This document shows, in pieces, positions 34,264 to 45,649 of a DNA stretch of 64,000 bases (positions within the stretch are counted from its first letter, which is position 1; each line of letters starts with the position of its first letter). The stretch lies in assembly GCA_003439945.1 (NCBI GenBank), contig QVRM01006824.1:1-64000 (forward strand), in the 5' to 3' direction. Below the pieces are notes generated by a model. That model was not told the origin of the DNA. It searched no databases and saw only the letters and a list, made by a program, of their open reading frames with translations. The translations under genes and the position numbers were made by a program. This DNA is from Dermanyssus gallinae (lineage: Eukaryota > Arthropoda > Arachnida > Mesostigmata > Dermanyssidae).

Positions 34264-35220
34264 CTAAACCGTGGGGGACGACGGCCCTAACGGCAGGCAA
34301 AGCGCTGCAGGTTGACACCATACCGATCTTCTAAGTTGCAATGGACCGAATGCAAAGTAATCGCAATCTTTTCCATATACGTTTGGAATTTCCCGTGCCG
34401 GGTAAGGACATGGGTGGTGTGGTAGGATAGCTCGCCTGCGTGGTGCGTTTGTGTTAGTCATTGCACAGGAGATGGCGGAGATAGGCCCGCAGAGACGCCC
34501 CGGTAACCTGCTCCAGCCGGACGATCCGCCGGTTCCTGGCCGTGCGCAATGCCAAGTCTGCCCAGACCGGGAATGCGTATAGGGCTGTGGCTTCAGCTAC
34601 CGATGCCAGGAAACACCTTTTGACCTCGGACGCGAGGAGATTCCGTGAAACAGACGAAATTCCGTGACAACCTAGACCTTAATGGCGACATACCAAAGTG
34701 AGCTTTTTCTCAGACTCCTGTATCTTGTACGGCTCTCAAGTACCTGGCCGCTTGCCTGATATTCCAGCTAGCGGCTGTAAGTTTTATCCTGCGTGTTCGT
34801 TTCCGTCCTACAAGATACAAAGCCTCTTTTTTACGGGCAGGAGATGTGGTGCTCCTCCTTTTATCTCTTTATTCTTCGCAGTGCTGCATTAGCCGTTTCC
34901 AGCGCCGCCTTCTTTCAAGCCGTGACGACCGGGGCCAGATCGTTAGCGTACGCGAGCAGCTTCGTCTCTCGCGGAAGTCACCCAGGTCAAGCACCCAGTT
35001 GTAAACAATGTTCTATTGAATTGACCCTAGAGCGAATCCCTGGGTTACGTTGGCTATCACCGAGTATGGTCTTCTACGAAGTGTACAACTAGGTGTTGCG
35101 AAGAGGAAGCCCCTCCCGAGATCGGTCTCTTTGCCTACGCCATTCTTACTGTTTAAACACTGCTCTGACTCCCTCGATCTCCTTGACCCCAAAACAGGCT
35201 CCGCATTCAAGACGGCATAT
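34264..35220 (-). mobile_element. R1-like LINE RT relic (YAND)
   Basis: On the minus strand VTQGFALGSIQ-stop-N near 35,050 matches the VPQGS block with Trp changed to stop. It is followed by TKLLAYANDLAPVV near 34,950, where the second catalytic Asp of YADD is Asn. Towards 34,650-34,450 comes ALYAFPVWADLALRTARNRR and RLEQVTGASLRAYLR, matching the post-RT part of the R1 relics at 19,300 and 33,690. The element is inactive. Confidence 0.65.
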
Positions 35221-35229
35221 TATCATGTC

Positions 35230-35398
35230 TGTGACCGAGTCAATCGCTTTATACACAACCCCGGTATCGCCCGTGGAAGCTATAGCTGCCATTATATACA
35301 CGTGTGTTCACTGCAACAATCGAGGACACACATCCCTGAACTGTCTATCTTGGGTGGAGCAGCGCGCACCCATACCACTTCTATTGAGGGCAATATAA
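35230..35398 (+). mobile_element. Gag-like zinc-knuckle fragment
   Basis: CVHCNNRGHTSLNC is encoded at 35,303-35,344 and fits CX2CX4HX4C exactly. It sits on the opposite strand to its LINE neighbours. No further gag domain is readable, so the source element is unknown. Confidence 0.4.
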
Positions 35399-35639
35399 TA
35401 ATTCTAAAAAAAAGGGAGTGCGGCAAGCTTGCAAGGTTATTCTCCTTGCAAAGATGGCAGCAGTTACTCTACGCATTAGGCATATTTTTGTAGTTCTCGG
35501 GGAAGAACCCGTCAGGAGTGGAGGCGATGCGTAAACAATCCCCAATCGGTGCGAGGGACATTGATGTGAACTATGCTAAACGGGTTGACGCCATAGTACA
35601 GGCTCCTTTTTGCAGACGAGCTTTCCGCATGGTTCTCAT

Positions 35640-37392
35640 ATGCCCAAATCCTATTTTACAGTTAGTCCTCTAACAACCCCAAAAATTATAGATGCAGCTT
35701 TTCTTCGAAATTCTTCTCCAAGCTAATCCAACACGTCACCTTTGCCTTTAGGTGTCACGGCCAGTATATATCATATGTCCAGGAACCTATTCATTAAGCG
35801 ATTAATTGCTGGTTGCAGCGGTTCCGACTGCTTGATATGATCATTTGTAATCATATATGGTCCCGGCGCCTTTCCATATTTAGGATGCAAAAATTGCCAC
35901 CGCAACTTCCTGTAAAGTGAATGGTTCGTCGGTATTGGCCCGGGTGATGTTGGTTATTTGGCTGTGCGGGCCTTGAAACACCGGCACTTCGTGCAGGATT
36001 GTGTTCGCTGACGAGAACATATCTCTGAAATGCTGGACAATAATTGTGGACGGAATGGGGCATGCAACTCTGTCCAACGTCTGGCGGATCCATTTATGAT
36101 ACTGGCGTTCCGTTGCATGGCCAGTTTTGTTTCTTGCGTTTCAATATATACGAGCTGGCCCTCTTATAGAGTATTAGGGTACCACTTGCGGACCCTCTTG
36201 TAGAAATTGGTCATCTCAGGACGGTAACGCGCAAGAAAGAATTATTGCTTCGCATACTTTTGAGCCTCGTAGCACTGTCTGTTGAGCCATGGTTGTGAGT
36301 AGTGGATGGAGCTACGCAATTCAAGATTGTTGCAGTCAGTGCAAAGACTCTTTCTGCTTAGGCCGCCTGAATCGAAGTTCAGTGTCTTAGGTAAACGGTT
36401 GATGCGATCTGGATCTAGCAATTTTCTGGCGTATTTTCTTTTTACCATAGTACCGTTTGTGCGTATTTTAGGCCTGTTGCCAAAAGCTGTAATATTGCTT
36501 GCATATCCGAAACGTTGGATGTCGTTCAGGACTAGGTTGGTTGCGAGAATATCGATTGTTGATGATCCTTGGTGCCCTTTAAATGCTGTGCTGAGTCTGT
36601 GATCACCCGCATACTAAATTGGTACAGAATATCCAGTAATATCTGCGTTTTTTCGTACGCCCGTTTGATCGAGACGACAGTTTACGTCGCCTGCCAAAAC
36701 TGTTGCTTCATTTAAATCAATTGCAGATAGGAATTGCACCAATCGATCGACAAGCCTGTGTATATCTTCATGTGGGCTAGAGTTTACGGCGACTATGCTG
36801 ATTTCATCTGCCTCGAGAACCACAGAGTTGTCTACACATAACTTAGTCGAAACGGCTTCTAAAAGTTGAATATAACAGGGCTATTAGCTGAGTAGAACCC
36901 TGGAAGGCCAACCATTCCAGACCATGTCTCGGTAAGAACGATAATATCGAACTTATTAATTTACGATGGTAGCAGAGGTAGACCGTTACCAATGCCCTCA
37001 ACGTTCCACTGAAGACTCTTAAGTTGAGACCTATTGCAATAGCAGACTTGAGTTTCCGACTGAAGCAAGTGGTTCGCTGCTAGTGAGTCTAAAAGGGTGG
37101 TTTGCACTCGCTGTAATTTGTTCGGGCACATCAATGGTATCTGATAAGGGTTCCAAGACCCCGTAGTAAGCTGACCCACATTGGGTGCCTGACGTGTCCA
37201 GTTAATGTTGGGCGTCTGTTGCGGAGTCGATAGTTGCATATACGGTGGCGCAGGCTGTTGTTTTCCAGGTTGCGTCGGTTGTTGCGGCAATTGTCTAGAG
37301 TAGGCAAAAATAGCCTGTAAGTGAGGACAGTGCAATGCTTTAGCGAAGCCACCTGCAAAATTAGGTGACAACTGGTTCATTTGTGGAGCCAT
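35640..37392 (-). mobile_element. LINE relic, ORF2 5' half (family copy 1)
   Basis: A Pro/Gln-rich frame (37,392-36,961) runs into LKSLQWNVEGIGNG and, after a stop, NKFDIIVLTETWSGM near 36,950. This is the start of an apurinic-type endonuclease. ATVLAGDVNCRLDQ near 36,700 is its GDFN-like block. Further on come RINRLPKTLNFDSGGL (36,410), HFRDMFSSANTIL (36,010) and the first RT remnants near 35,700. The homologous copy 2 lies at 58,080-60,240 on the same strand. Multiple stops make it dead. Confidence 0.7.
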
Positions 37393-37914
37393 TTACTGGT
37401 GTAGTCCATTATTTGCCTCAGGTTAACGATAATTCGATCGACTACTGACTTTGAATGCCTCCTGTGAGGTGGCTTTAGCAAGCCCTCGTCATGTTTCAAT
37501 CTTGCTCATACTTGTAGTGCCCTTCTGTTGCTTACAATTAAAACACCTCAGTTAAAACCTATGCAAGGCACTCAGTTGAAGGACAAATGCTTTGAATTTG
37601 TTTTTGATCTGTGCAAAACTTCTACTTATGCAGGTGGCAAACAGACACTTTTAAGGTCAGCCAAATACAAAAAAATCGCGTATAGTGCCATGTGCAAGTA
37701 ACATATATTCAAGTGGGCTATTGCAGGGATAGGCGAGACCCTTCGCGTGCAGACGTGAAGATGCAAACATTGGAGCAGGGTCTACAACACGTTTGGTCTT
37801 GATGGTCTACGTTTGTTGGACTATTGCACCTTGCGACTCTATGCAGTGGAGCTAGTTAGAGGATTCGATTGAGCTAGCCTGAATGGTTCTGCTACAATGG
37901 CAGTGCGAAGAGAC
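37393..37914. other. Spacer, nothing recognised
   Basis: No open frame or repeat of note. It marks the change from transposon-dense to simple-repeat-rich DNA. Confidence 0.4.
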
Positions 37915-39110
37915 AAAGGGGCAGAGAGAGAGAGACGGAGATAGGGGAGCCAATGGACAAAGCGAGAGAAAGAGCTAGAGAGGGAGAATGAGAAGGGGGG
38001 GGGTGATAAGAGATAGGCCTGTTAGGCTGTAGAACGTTGGGGACAATTGGAGACGCTGTAATAAAAATGAGTGGGAGGTGGGGGTGAGAGGTAGAAGTAG
38101 CAGTTGTAGTAGACGTGATAGCAGTATATCTGCTGCTACTGCAGCAGCTAGATAGATGGCTTGCTGGAAAATCTAGCCTTTACTACTACTACTACTACTA
38201 CTTGTAGTAGTAGTAGTGGTAAGTAGCTCGATTGGTGGTCGTGGGCGAGGAGGCACGAGCTGGAATTGGCAGTCCAGCGCGCTTACGCGCAAATGCCATC
38301 GTCACAGCAGCAGCAGCAACAGCAATAACAGCAGCAGCAAAGACAGGAGTTGTTGCGTCGGTGGTTGGAGGTAGAGCGAGCAAGTTGGCGCGCGCGTCAG
38401 CAAAGCTAGCTTATACAGCCAGTCTGCCAGCGAGCGACTGGCCGACGACAGTTCCAGTAGTAGAAGTGGTAGTAGCAGGAGTAGGATTTTGTAGCACTTC
38501 TGATGATGATGATGGTGATGGTTGTATTGCGAGTAGGTAAGGAGTGACATGAAGGAGACAAAGAGAGATATATATAGAGAGAGGGAGAGAGAGAGAGAGT
38601 GTTGGGGAGTGACATGCTATAGTAGCGATTCTGCTGCTGCTTCTGCCGCTGCTATGATTGGTCGGTTGGTGTCAGTGGGATGAAAAGGCGCTTACAATTG
38701 TAAACACCGCTATCAATCCTCGTGCATAGCCCTAGTGGCATTTGTGGCTCTGGTGGGCGTCGTCGTGGTCGTCGTTGTCGTCGTCGCTGTGCTGCTGCTG
38801 CTGCAGTTGCCGTCGCTGTGGCGTGTCACACCCGCCTGCCGCCGATCGAGCCCACTCCCACAGTAACTACTACTACTACTACTACTACAACAGCAGTAAC
38901 TACAACAACGACAACACAGAAAGCAGACACAGACTATGATGATGACATGAGTGTTGTTCTTCCCACCGCTGCAATCAGCGCTAATACTGTTGTTGTTGTT
39001 GCCGCCGTCGCTGCTGCTACAAATGGCTGGAATGATGATGTATGTTGTTGTTGCTGCTGGTGCTGCGTCAGCGGCAGATCTTACTGCTTGCCGTAGACTG
39101 CTAACTAACT
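37915..39110. repeat. Cluster of purine and trinucleotide simple repeats
   Basis: (GA)-rich runs at 37,921-37,990 and 38,555-38,600 are mixed with short triplet arrays. These are TAC then TAG at 38,181-38,218, CAG/CAA near 38,306-38,345, GAT at 38,501-38,520, GTC near 38,757-38,790 and ACT at about 38,868-38,888. Open frames across it encode only low-complexity runs and I do not call genes. Triplet clusters occur in 5' regions and introns of animal genes, so this could be an upstream or intronic part of the crb locus. Confidence 0.7.
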
Positions 39111-40029
39111 AGTCTGTGTATGGTGTAGTGCGAACGAATTAGACCAATACGCGGCCGTTGTCATACGCCTCGATCTGATTGATGCCTGCGTGCCTGCCTG
39201 CCTTCCTGCCTGTTTATCTGCCTGTCAGTCCGTCTATCAGTCAGCAAAGCCACCTACCTCACATATGCATAGATGACCATATTCATCTGCATATTTACAA
39301 GCTCTTCAATCTACTTACTTAACTAGCTATTTATCTATATCTCTCTATATGCATTTACTGAGCGAACGCGTCTAAATGCAGATGTCTAAATGAATATGTG
39401 TGCATATGTGCGGGATTGTCTGTGCACTCACCCCAGTGCATGCTAGCGATAGAATCTGTGCGTGTGTGCGTGCATCCGCCTTCGCGTGGTGGCACTCTAC
39501 TGCTTAGGCCCTAGCGAACGGAAGTGATACAGTCGTGCTGAAGATGTGTATGTGCAATATGGACCGACGAAACATAGGTCGACGAAAAGACGACGCTATC
39601 CAAACGCGAGCACAACGTGATGCCACTTACTGTTTGAGTACACTCTTTACTAGTTGAGTGGTGGCCGGCACTGCACACTGTGAAATGCAATGGACAAAAC
39701 TTAAATTTCTAAGGAGTCGTCGCCGTCGCCGACGGAGTTGGGTGCGCTCGAGCCTTTGTCAAGCGATGAGGAGATTAAATCGTTCGTGTCTACGACCTAC
39801 CGACAAGGTACCGATAGGCCGCAAGTTCCCCGCAAGGAATAAAGTGCTGCTCTGCTCTTCTGGTGCCGAATTCATATAATGCGTTTTTTCTTTAATGCAA
39901 TGGATGTTAATGCACCACCTTCTTTATTGAGATATCTGTGCTATCCGTTTTTGTTTGTCCAATCATGGCCGATTGTAGCGAACTCCGGCACCCACCTTGT
40001 CTAAATTGGAAACTACAAAAACCCATTTG

Positions 40030-40087
40030 AGAGTGGCCAGTTCAAGTCTTGAGCCCACGGCCTCCCGAATGCAAGATGCCTTCGAAC
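40030..40087 (-). repeat. tRNA-like SINE fragment next to (TA)n
   Basis: On the minus strand GCATTCGGGAGGCCGTGGG is followed by CTCAAGACTTGAACT, resembling a tRNA anticodon arm and a degenerate T arm. It lies directly after a (TA)n tract in its own orientation. Confidence 0.3.

Positions 40088-40124
<37 letters not shown>
40088..40124. repeat. (TA)n(GT)n microsatellite
   Basis: TA dinucleotides followed by GT dinucleotides. Confidence 0.95.
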
Positions 40125-40248
40125 AAAAGCGCTGTAAATCTGTAACCACTTAACCTACTACAATCCGATAGCGGAGCGTTACTATATACCTAAACAATCC
40201 AGTGTTATGACCACGCTAAACACATCTCAGCGTTTTGCGTCACTAACA

Positions 40249-40250
<2 letters not shown>

Positions 40251-40284
<34 letters not shown>
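40251..40284. repeat. (TA)n microsatellite
   Basis: About 17 TA units. Confidence 0.95.
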
Positions 40285-40285
<1 letters not shown>

Positions 40286-40365
40286 GTTGACAGGATAGGG
40301 TGGGGGGAGTTGTCGACGGCCAACTAAAGGTCGCAGGTTAAACCCCGCGCGACACCTCATAGTCT
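40285..40365 (+). repeat. tRNA-like SINE fragment next to (TA)n
   Basis: GGTTAAACCCC at 40,337-40,347 resembles a B box and is flanked by GTCGC and GCGAC, which could form a T-arm-like stem. No A box is evident. Confidence 0.28.
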
Positions 40366-41032
40366 TTTGGTACGATTGTTGGTGAGATTTTCAGATTAGG
40401 TAGGATATGCATACAACTGCTTGCTATGAATCGCAAGCAATATAATTATATCTAGATCAGTATGAATTATCCTAAATTTTCAAGAGAGTAAAGAAAAAAG
40501 ACCAAATAGAACAAGGTGTGGGTTCCGGTCTGTTTTGTTTTCTAGAGCTCATATGAACAACTAGCGTTGATTTCGACTTGCACAATTGCGTCAAATGCAT
40601 AGAAGAAATGTCTTGAATAACAAATTTGAAACATGATTACCAAACAGCTACCATGAGTAAATATTGAGAGAGAACAGCTTGTACCCACGACAGTCCACTC
40701 ACGGAGTATGCTGATAGAAAGGCCATTATAGATAACTTAATCCAAGTTGAAATTATGGCAGCCTACTCAGCCAATAGCCAGAACGCCTAGCAAAATCAGT
40801 CGAAACTATCTGAACTTTTCCACCATTATTTTTCATATAGATTGTATTCTACAAAAATAGATTCTTTTGATCGTTGTAGAATATACGTTTTACAAACAAA
40901 AAAAATGAAAATTGCTCATTGTTTGCAGTTCTTGCGGGGAAGTCTTCAGGAAATGTACCAGCAGTACCTTGTTAAGCTCACAATGGCGGTATACGCTTCT
41001 TCCAACCAGGAGCGCGATTTAGCTGCATACTT

Positions 41033-41036
<4 letters not shown>

Positions 41037-41064
<28 letters not shown>
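41037..41064. repeat. (TA)n microsatellite
   Basis: About 14 AT units. Confidence 0.95.
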
Positions 41065-41067
<3 letters not shown>

Positions 41068-41450
41068 CACACCGAAATCGATTTATTAGATAACTAATTA
41101 GAACTAATACTCACATTAGGTATTAGCTTAGTCACAGATGATTGTGCCTTGTCTAATTAAATAGTCGCAATGCATGACACTAAATAGCGACATATTTTGT
41201 AAGTGGAACACTACATATTAGAGATATAGTGGGTGAGTTCTGTGTATATTTTGAGAGCCCTGTTCTAGTTTATGTTTTAGAAAATTCCAACTGGCATGTG
41301 GTTGGCCAATGCTAAACAAAGCTTGGAGCGAGGCAGATGAGACAATGGTAGTAAAACAAGATTACGAACAGAACAATTCCTAACAACAAAAACGGAGCCA
41401 ACTGTTATCATTACGTATTATGACGATTATTACCACGTCGATGCGAGGCG

Positions 41451-41482
<32 letters not shown>

Positions 41483-41512
41483 ACTATAACATATATATAT
41501 ATATATATATAT
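41451..41512. repeat. Two (TA)n tracts separated by 12 bp
   Basis: TA runs at 41,451-41,478 and 41,491-41,512. Confidence 0.95.
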
Positions 41513-42956
41513 TCATAACTCTTGTGAAATCTCTTATGAGTACAAACCACCTAATATACACTGAAGCGAGAATGTAGATTCACCCTGAACCTATACCACG
41601 ACTGGTTGTGTCCTTTCATTAGCTTCACTTTACGTGACTTACTCACTAAACGCCAATAGACCAACACAACATATACATATCAGTTCAGCACATTATTTAA
41701 AACAACAGACATAAAAGAAATTATGATAATAATATTCACATGCAAATGTAATCATGACGGCATAATAGCACCAAACGCAGTAACAACAACAATACGAATA
41801 ATAGATGGAACAAAATTAAATGCGGAAATGAAGACAATATGCTTAGAATTAGTAACAGTACGTAAAGTTGCAAATAGTAGCAGAGATTACAAAAACGCAG
41901 CCAGTCAGAACAGACTCCATTCAAAAATAGCGGCAAATACTGGTACAGAGTGATGTCCGGCAACTCTAACACACGCAGTTGCGGATTTGATCCTAACGCT
42001 ACAGACGCCTATTTTTACCTTCAAACTGAAACAATAGCATTAACAACGAGTATAACTTTTCGTAACATAGTTTTATTTTATAGGAGTGTCGGTAAGTAAA
42101 CTTAAATAAGCCGCAGTTGTAAAACAATGTAGTGCGTCGCACCGTGGTCGAATTCCCGACTCTGATCTCAGATTAGCTGGCTATCACCTTTAATCCGATG
42201 GCCGAATGTTGACAGCCAACACTTTCCGTATCGATTACCTCAACAAAAACTGTTTAGCATTAGTCAAAGATAAACGTATTAACCAAGGCAAAAGCAACGT
42301 GAACAACAACAACACCGGAAGCCAAGACAGCCGCAGCAGCGGGAAAATTATGTTGTGCAAATGGAACAATACAGTCCTGCAGTAACGTATCAAGAGTATA
42401 ACCCATTACTGCTTTTAAACCACTCGTGAGAATTAAGATTTGGGAGGAGATGTGTTGCGCAAAACCCTACTGTGATAAGACCTGTCGCGTTTTTTCCGTG
42501 TCCTTTGGTGGGCGTTAGAGTTTGTTTTTAATATTTGAAACTAACTTTTAGGAGTTTTAAGAATTACCTCCTATTTAGTGCCTCATACCCGCCTCAACAA
42601 AAGTTAAGGTATACGCAGATAACGTCACCTGAGCACTGGATGTAAATTACAGATATCTCATACACAGGATGCGCTAATCTTTTATACGACGAGTGGCAGT
42701 GATCAATAGGGGGCAGCATCCAGCGATGTAATCTACTACCAGCGATGTAACTACTACATCCTAGAGATGCTTGACGCGAACTATAACAAAATGTTCAACG
42801 AGTTCGTTGTAAGTAACTAGCGTTGCAGCAAGACCCATGGACACTAGCAGTGGCCGTAAAACTCCGCCTTATGTTTAATAAAGTACGATGATAATTTATG
42901 AGTACGCCGTCACTAATCGCTTTCCTCATTGCTAGCCTAGTTCAATCGCGTTTTTC

Positions 42957-42975
42957 TATATATATATATATATAT
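42957..42975. repeat. (TA)n microsatellite
   Basis: A short TA run leading into a tRNA-like sequence. Confidence 0.9.
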
Positions 42976-43060
42976 GGCGGCGTTGCGCGGTCTAGGGGAC
43001 TAGCGAGCTAGTCATAGTGGTCATCTAGCGGGGTGTCGCCGTTTCGATACCTGTTATTGA
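42976..43060 (+). repeat. tRNA-like SINE fragment next to (TA)n
   Basis: GTTTCGATACC at 43,041-43,051 is B-box-like, and GCGCGGTCTAGGGGACTAGC upstream could be a D-arm region. The extra bases in between resemble a long variable arm. It is not a convincing functional tRNA. Confidence 0.28.
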
Positions 43061-43249
43061 ATGCATTTTCTTTGAGCGATTGGGAGTAGATGTTAATACC
43101 GCTGAGAGTCAGCGATTATGGCATGGACTACAAGGATTATTGGGGAAAGCTTAGATATCTGTCGTCAAAATGCTGAAAAATATGATGCCGCCCTAAGCGC
43201 CCCTGATATACAAGGGTAACATATATACTTAGGTAACCATGCCAAGCTG

Positions 43250-43251
<2 letters not shown>

Positions 43252-43342
<91 letters not shown>
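43252..43342. repeat. Long interrupted (TA)n tract
   Basis: About 90 bp of TA with two small interruptions, 100 bp upstream of the EGF exon of crb and presumably in its intron. An open frame across it codes only for Ile/Tyr repeats. Confidence 0.95.
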
Positions 43343-43348
<6 letters not shown>

Positions 43349-43443
43349 CTATTTGTAGTTGAAATATTAAATTATAGATAATCACAAACGGTGCTGCACG
43401 ACATTTACTTATAGCTGTAAATCTATTTAGCAGGGCTTTGCAG

Positions 43444-43735
43444 GCGCTGCTGTGGCGACGTGTCAAACCGAAATACGTTTGCTTTCGACGCGCAAGAAAT
43501 GTATTCGCAGCTTGAGCCTAAGTTTGAGTCCGTTGGGTCAACGCCGCTGGCGTCGTCCGCAGTCGACGGTCTCCTTGAGGATCCACCAGATTCGACGACG
43601 GTTTCAGGGATCGACAACCCCTGTATCCCTAATCCCTGTCAAAATGGCGGAACATGCGAACCCACGTCCAGCAGCGGGGATGTCTCCTATTCATGTGCTT
43701 GTCCCGCCGATTTTTCCGGATTTAACTGTGAAGAC
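43444..43735 (+). CDS. crb: crumbs: exon with last EGF-like domain (antepenultimate)
   Basis: The exon encodes a linker (AFDAQEMYSQLEPKF ...) followed by a complete six-Cys EGF module: CIPNPC, QNGGTC, YSCAC and FSGFNC with the usual spacing. It ends after GAC with donor GTAAGT at 43,736, in phase 0, and joins the next exon in frame. The RCCGDV segment near the start could be the end of a laminin-G domain, which precedes the last EGF repeats in crumbs. The 5' edge is uncertain. Acceptors TTGCAG at 43,443 and TTTAG at 43,430 are both possible. The extracellular part of Crumbs acts in apical-basal polarity of epithelia. The gene name rests mainly on the two following exons. Confidence 0.8.
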
Positions 43736-44091
43736 GTAAGTGTCATAGCAATAAGCATAAACCAATTATACAAGACATCGTGTACTACACTGGCAATATC
43801 CGTTCTGGGTTGTCCCTAATAATCTTTAGTTTATAGTCTGGAAGGTACCATTAATTAAAATACTCGGAATTTAGAATTAAACTAGCTTAATTACCTATTA
43901 TTGCGTCTATTGAGAGTAATTTCTGAGGCTACGTGCAGTTCGGGCAGCGACAAGTTTACGATTGTTTCCATGAGCTTTTTTACTCCTAACTGTACAAAAC
44001 TAGGTATAGGTTGTCACGCTTAGGTCTGTTTGGTTGGAACGTAATATATGATGATGATAACTACATAATTTGCATTGTATTTCTTGTGCAG

Positions 44092-44249
44092 TCCGTGCAG
44101 ATTGCTAAAGAAAGCCTCAACGTGCCGCTAGTCGTGGGCATTTCATGCGGCTTGGTCGTCCTTCTGTGCGTGGTCGCTGCATGCGTCTTCTATCTTGTGC
44201 GACGAGCCAAACACAAGCGGCGACATCACGGCACCTACAGCCCGTCCAA
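44092..44249 (+). CDS. crb: crumbs: transmembrane and FERM-binding exon
   Basis: The acceptor TTTCTTGTGCAG at 44,091 starts a phase-0 exon. It encodes a short juxtamembrane stretch, a hydrophobic helix (VPLVVGISCGLVVLLCVV and on), a basic stop-transfer RRAKHKRR and then HHGTYSPS. GTYxPS directly after the membrane is the FERM-protein-binding motif of Crumbs. The exon ends two bases into a codon at donor GTGAGC (44,250). A second in-frame acceptor 9 bp downstream (GTGCAG, 44,100) would remove three residues. If the intron is not spliced, the frame ends at once (AAG TGA). The Thr of GTY, an aPKC site in the fly protein, is kept. Confidence 0.92.
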
Positions 44250-44999
44250 GTGAGCACCATCCTTTACCGTTACCAAATGGAGTCATACGGACACGAATCG
44301 AAGCTGACACTTCATTCGTCTCTATCTAAAACTACACAGCAACCACACTTCGTAGTATTGCGTGTATTATACTTTTAGATAGATCAATAGTTCATCCGGC
44401 CCTCATTGCATCGGCATCTAGCACATAACGTCGCCGGGTGCACTGCACAACCAGCGAGCAAGTCAAGCTATTGGTCGTCGATTTTCTACGCTACGCTTCG
44501 TTCAGTCGAACATTTCCCAAGTTCTGCGAAATCGGGGAACTAAAACAGTGCTAACTTCGATTGGCTACCTTTATAAATTGAAACAAAAGAAAGCATGGTA
44601 GGAAGTCACAACAAGTCAGTGCATAAAAGCGTATACCGATAACGTCACGTATAACAAACTTGATACGGTTCCATGCTAACTCATTCCACTAAATGTTTGT
44701 ATTTATCTTTCTTCTATCTAATACCTAGTTGGACAAACGTTCGCAAAGAAGCAATAAATTGCCTATAGACCCTGAACAAGTCCAAGTCGCAACAGTCAGC
44801 TTGGAACTAATAAAACGAATCCCACACCGTTAATAAACTCTATTTTGGAATGTTTTGCAATGGACTGCCAAAATGTTCTGATAAACACAAAAGCAAATAC
44901 ATAGATCAAGGCCTCAATATTTTTAAGAATTGGCAAGTGTTTGGATCATTGCTTCTCTTTTTTTTGACGATAACTATGTAATTGCCTGGGATATTCTGA

Positions 45000-45460
45000 G
45001 ATAGTATTCATGCTGAAACACTGCCGTATATGGTGTGTTCGTAGATTTAAAGGCAGCGTTTGACTTGACACCGATGGACAAAAAAGTCAAAGAGTTATCC
45101 AAAACGGTACGAGCACAAATGCTGAGCCTACACACTGATATATAAAAACATATTATTGACTGATAATGCGGTAGATATAAAATGGGTTCTAAGGCTAAGT
45201 AGGAAGAAACTACGGCAGTCAAATATTAAAGGAATCGCCCCTTGGCTTTGAGTGATATATTTTATTAGAGGGAGAAAAATAAAGCTCGAGAGCAAATTCA
45301 CGTACCTTGTCAGGAAGGTCATCGTGGCAGCTACGGCGATCAAAAGTCCACATGTGCTGTCTGTACAGGTGGTAGCTGCCCTTTTCGAGCTAAAAGTAGT
45401 GCCGATTGCCAGTACGGATTGCCACTTATCTGGAATAACCTAATAGTCTGGTAGAAGAGT
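45000..45460 (+). mobile_element. LINE RT fragment in the crb intron, plus strand
   Basis: VFVDLKAAFDLTPMD near 45,040-45,085 is the RT palm block. KFTYLVRKVIVAA to LFELKVVPIAS (45,290-45,420) matches the thumb region of the LINE at 16,770-17,000 (LTYLGVKL ... LFNLKVASVAS). The YADD core between them is deleted. Confidence 0.6.
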
Positions 45461-45649
45461 TAGGTTTTCACTTTTTTGGAGTTATCAAATACACGCAGGA
45501 ATAGTGTTGTCCATATACTATACGGTACCTCCCTACCAACAGGGGAACAGAGGAAACACAATTTAGCCTTTTATTTTTATTTATTTTTTAATTGTTGTCT
45601 GAGAGAGTAGATACGCAAAGTGTCTTACTAGTTTAAGTAGTTTTTTAAT

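Larger units (their letters stand above)
39111..43430. other. Non-coding stretch upstream of the visible crb exons
   Basis: I see no exon with a recognisable domain here. It contains TGCC-type repeats (39,181-39,215), several (TA)n tracts and three tRNA-like sequences. It is probably intron of crb or intergenic. Further LamG/EGF exons expected for crumbs were not found. Confidence 0.45.

Noticed and set aside
38232..39096. Long open frames with Ala, Val, Thr and Cys runs
   Set aside because: They are translations of trinucleotide repeats without any domain or splice context.
41723..41972. Overlapping plus and minus frames of about 77 codons
   Set aside because: AT-rich, no domain, and open on both strands by composition.
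43137..43466. 109-codon minus-strand frame
   Set aside because: Its centre is the (TA)n tract read as Ile/Tyr repeats.
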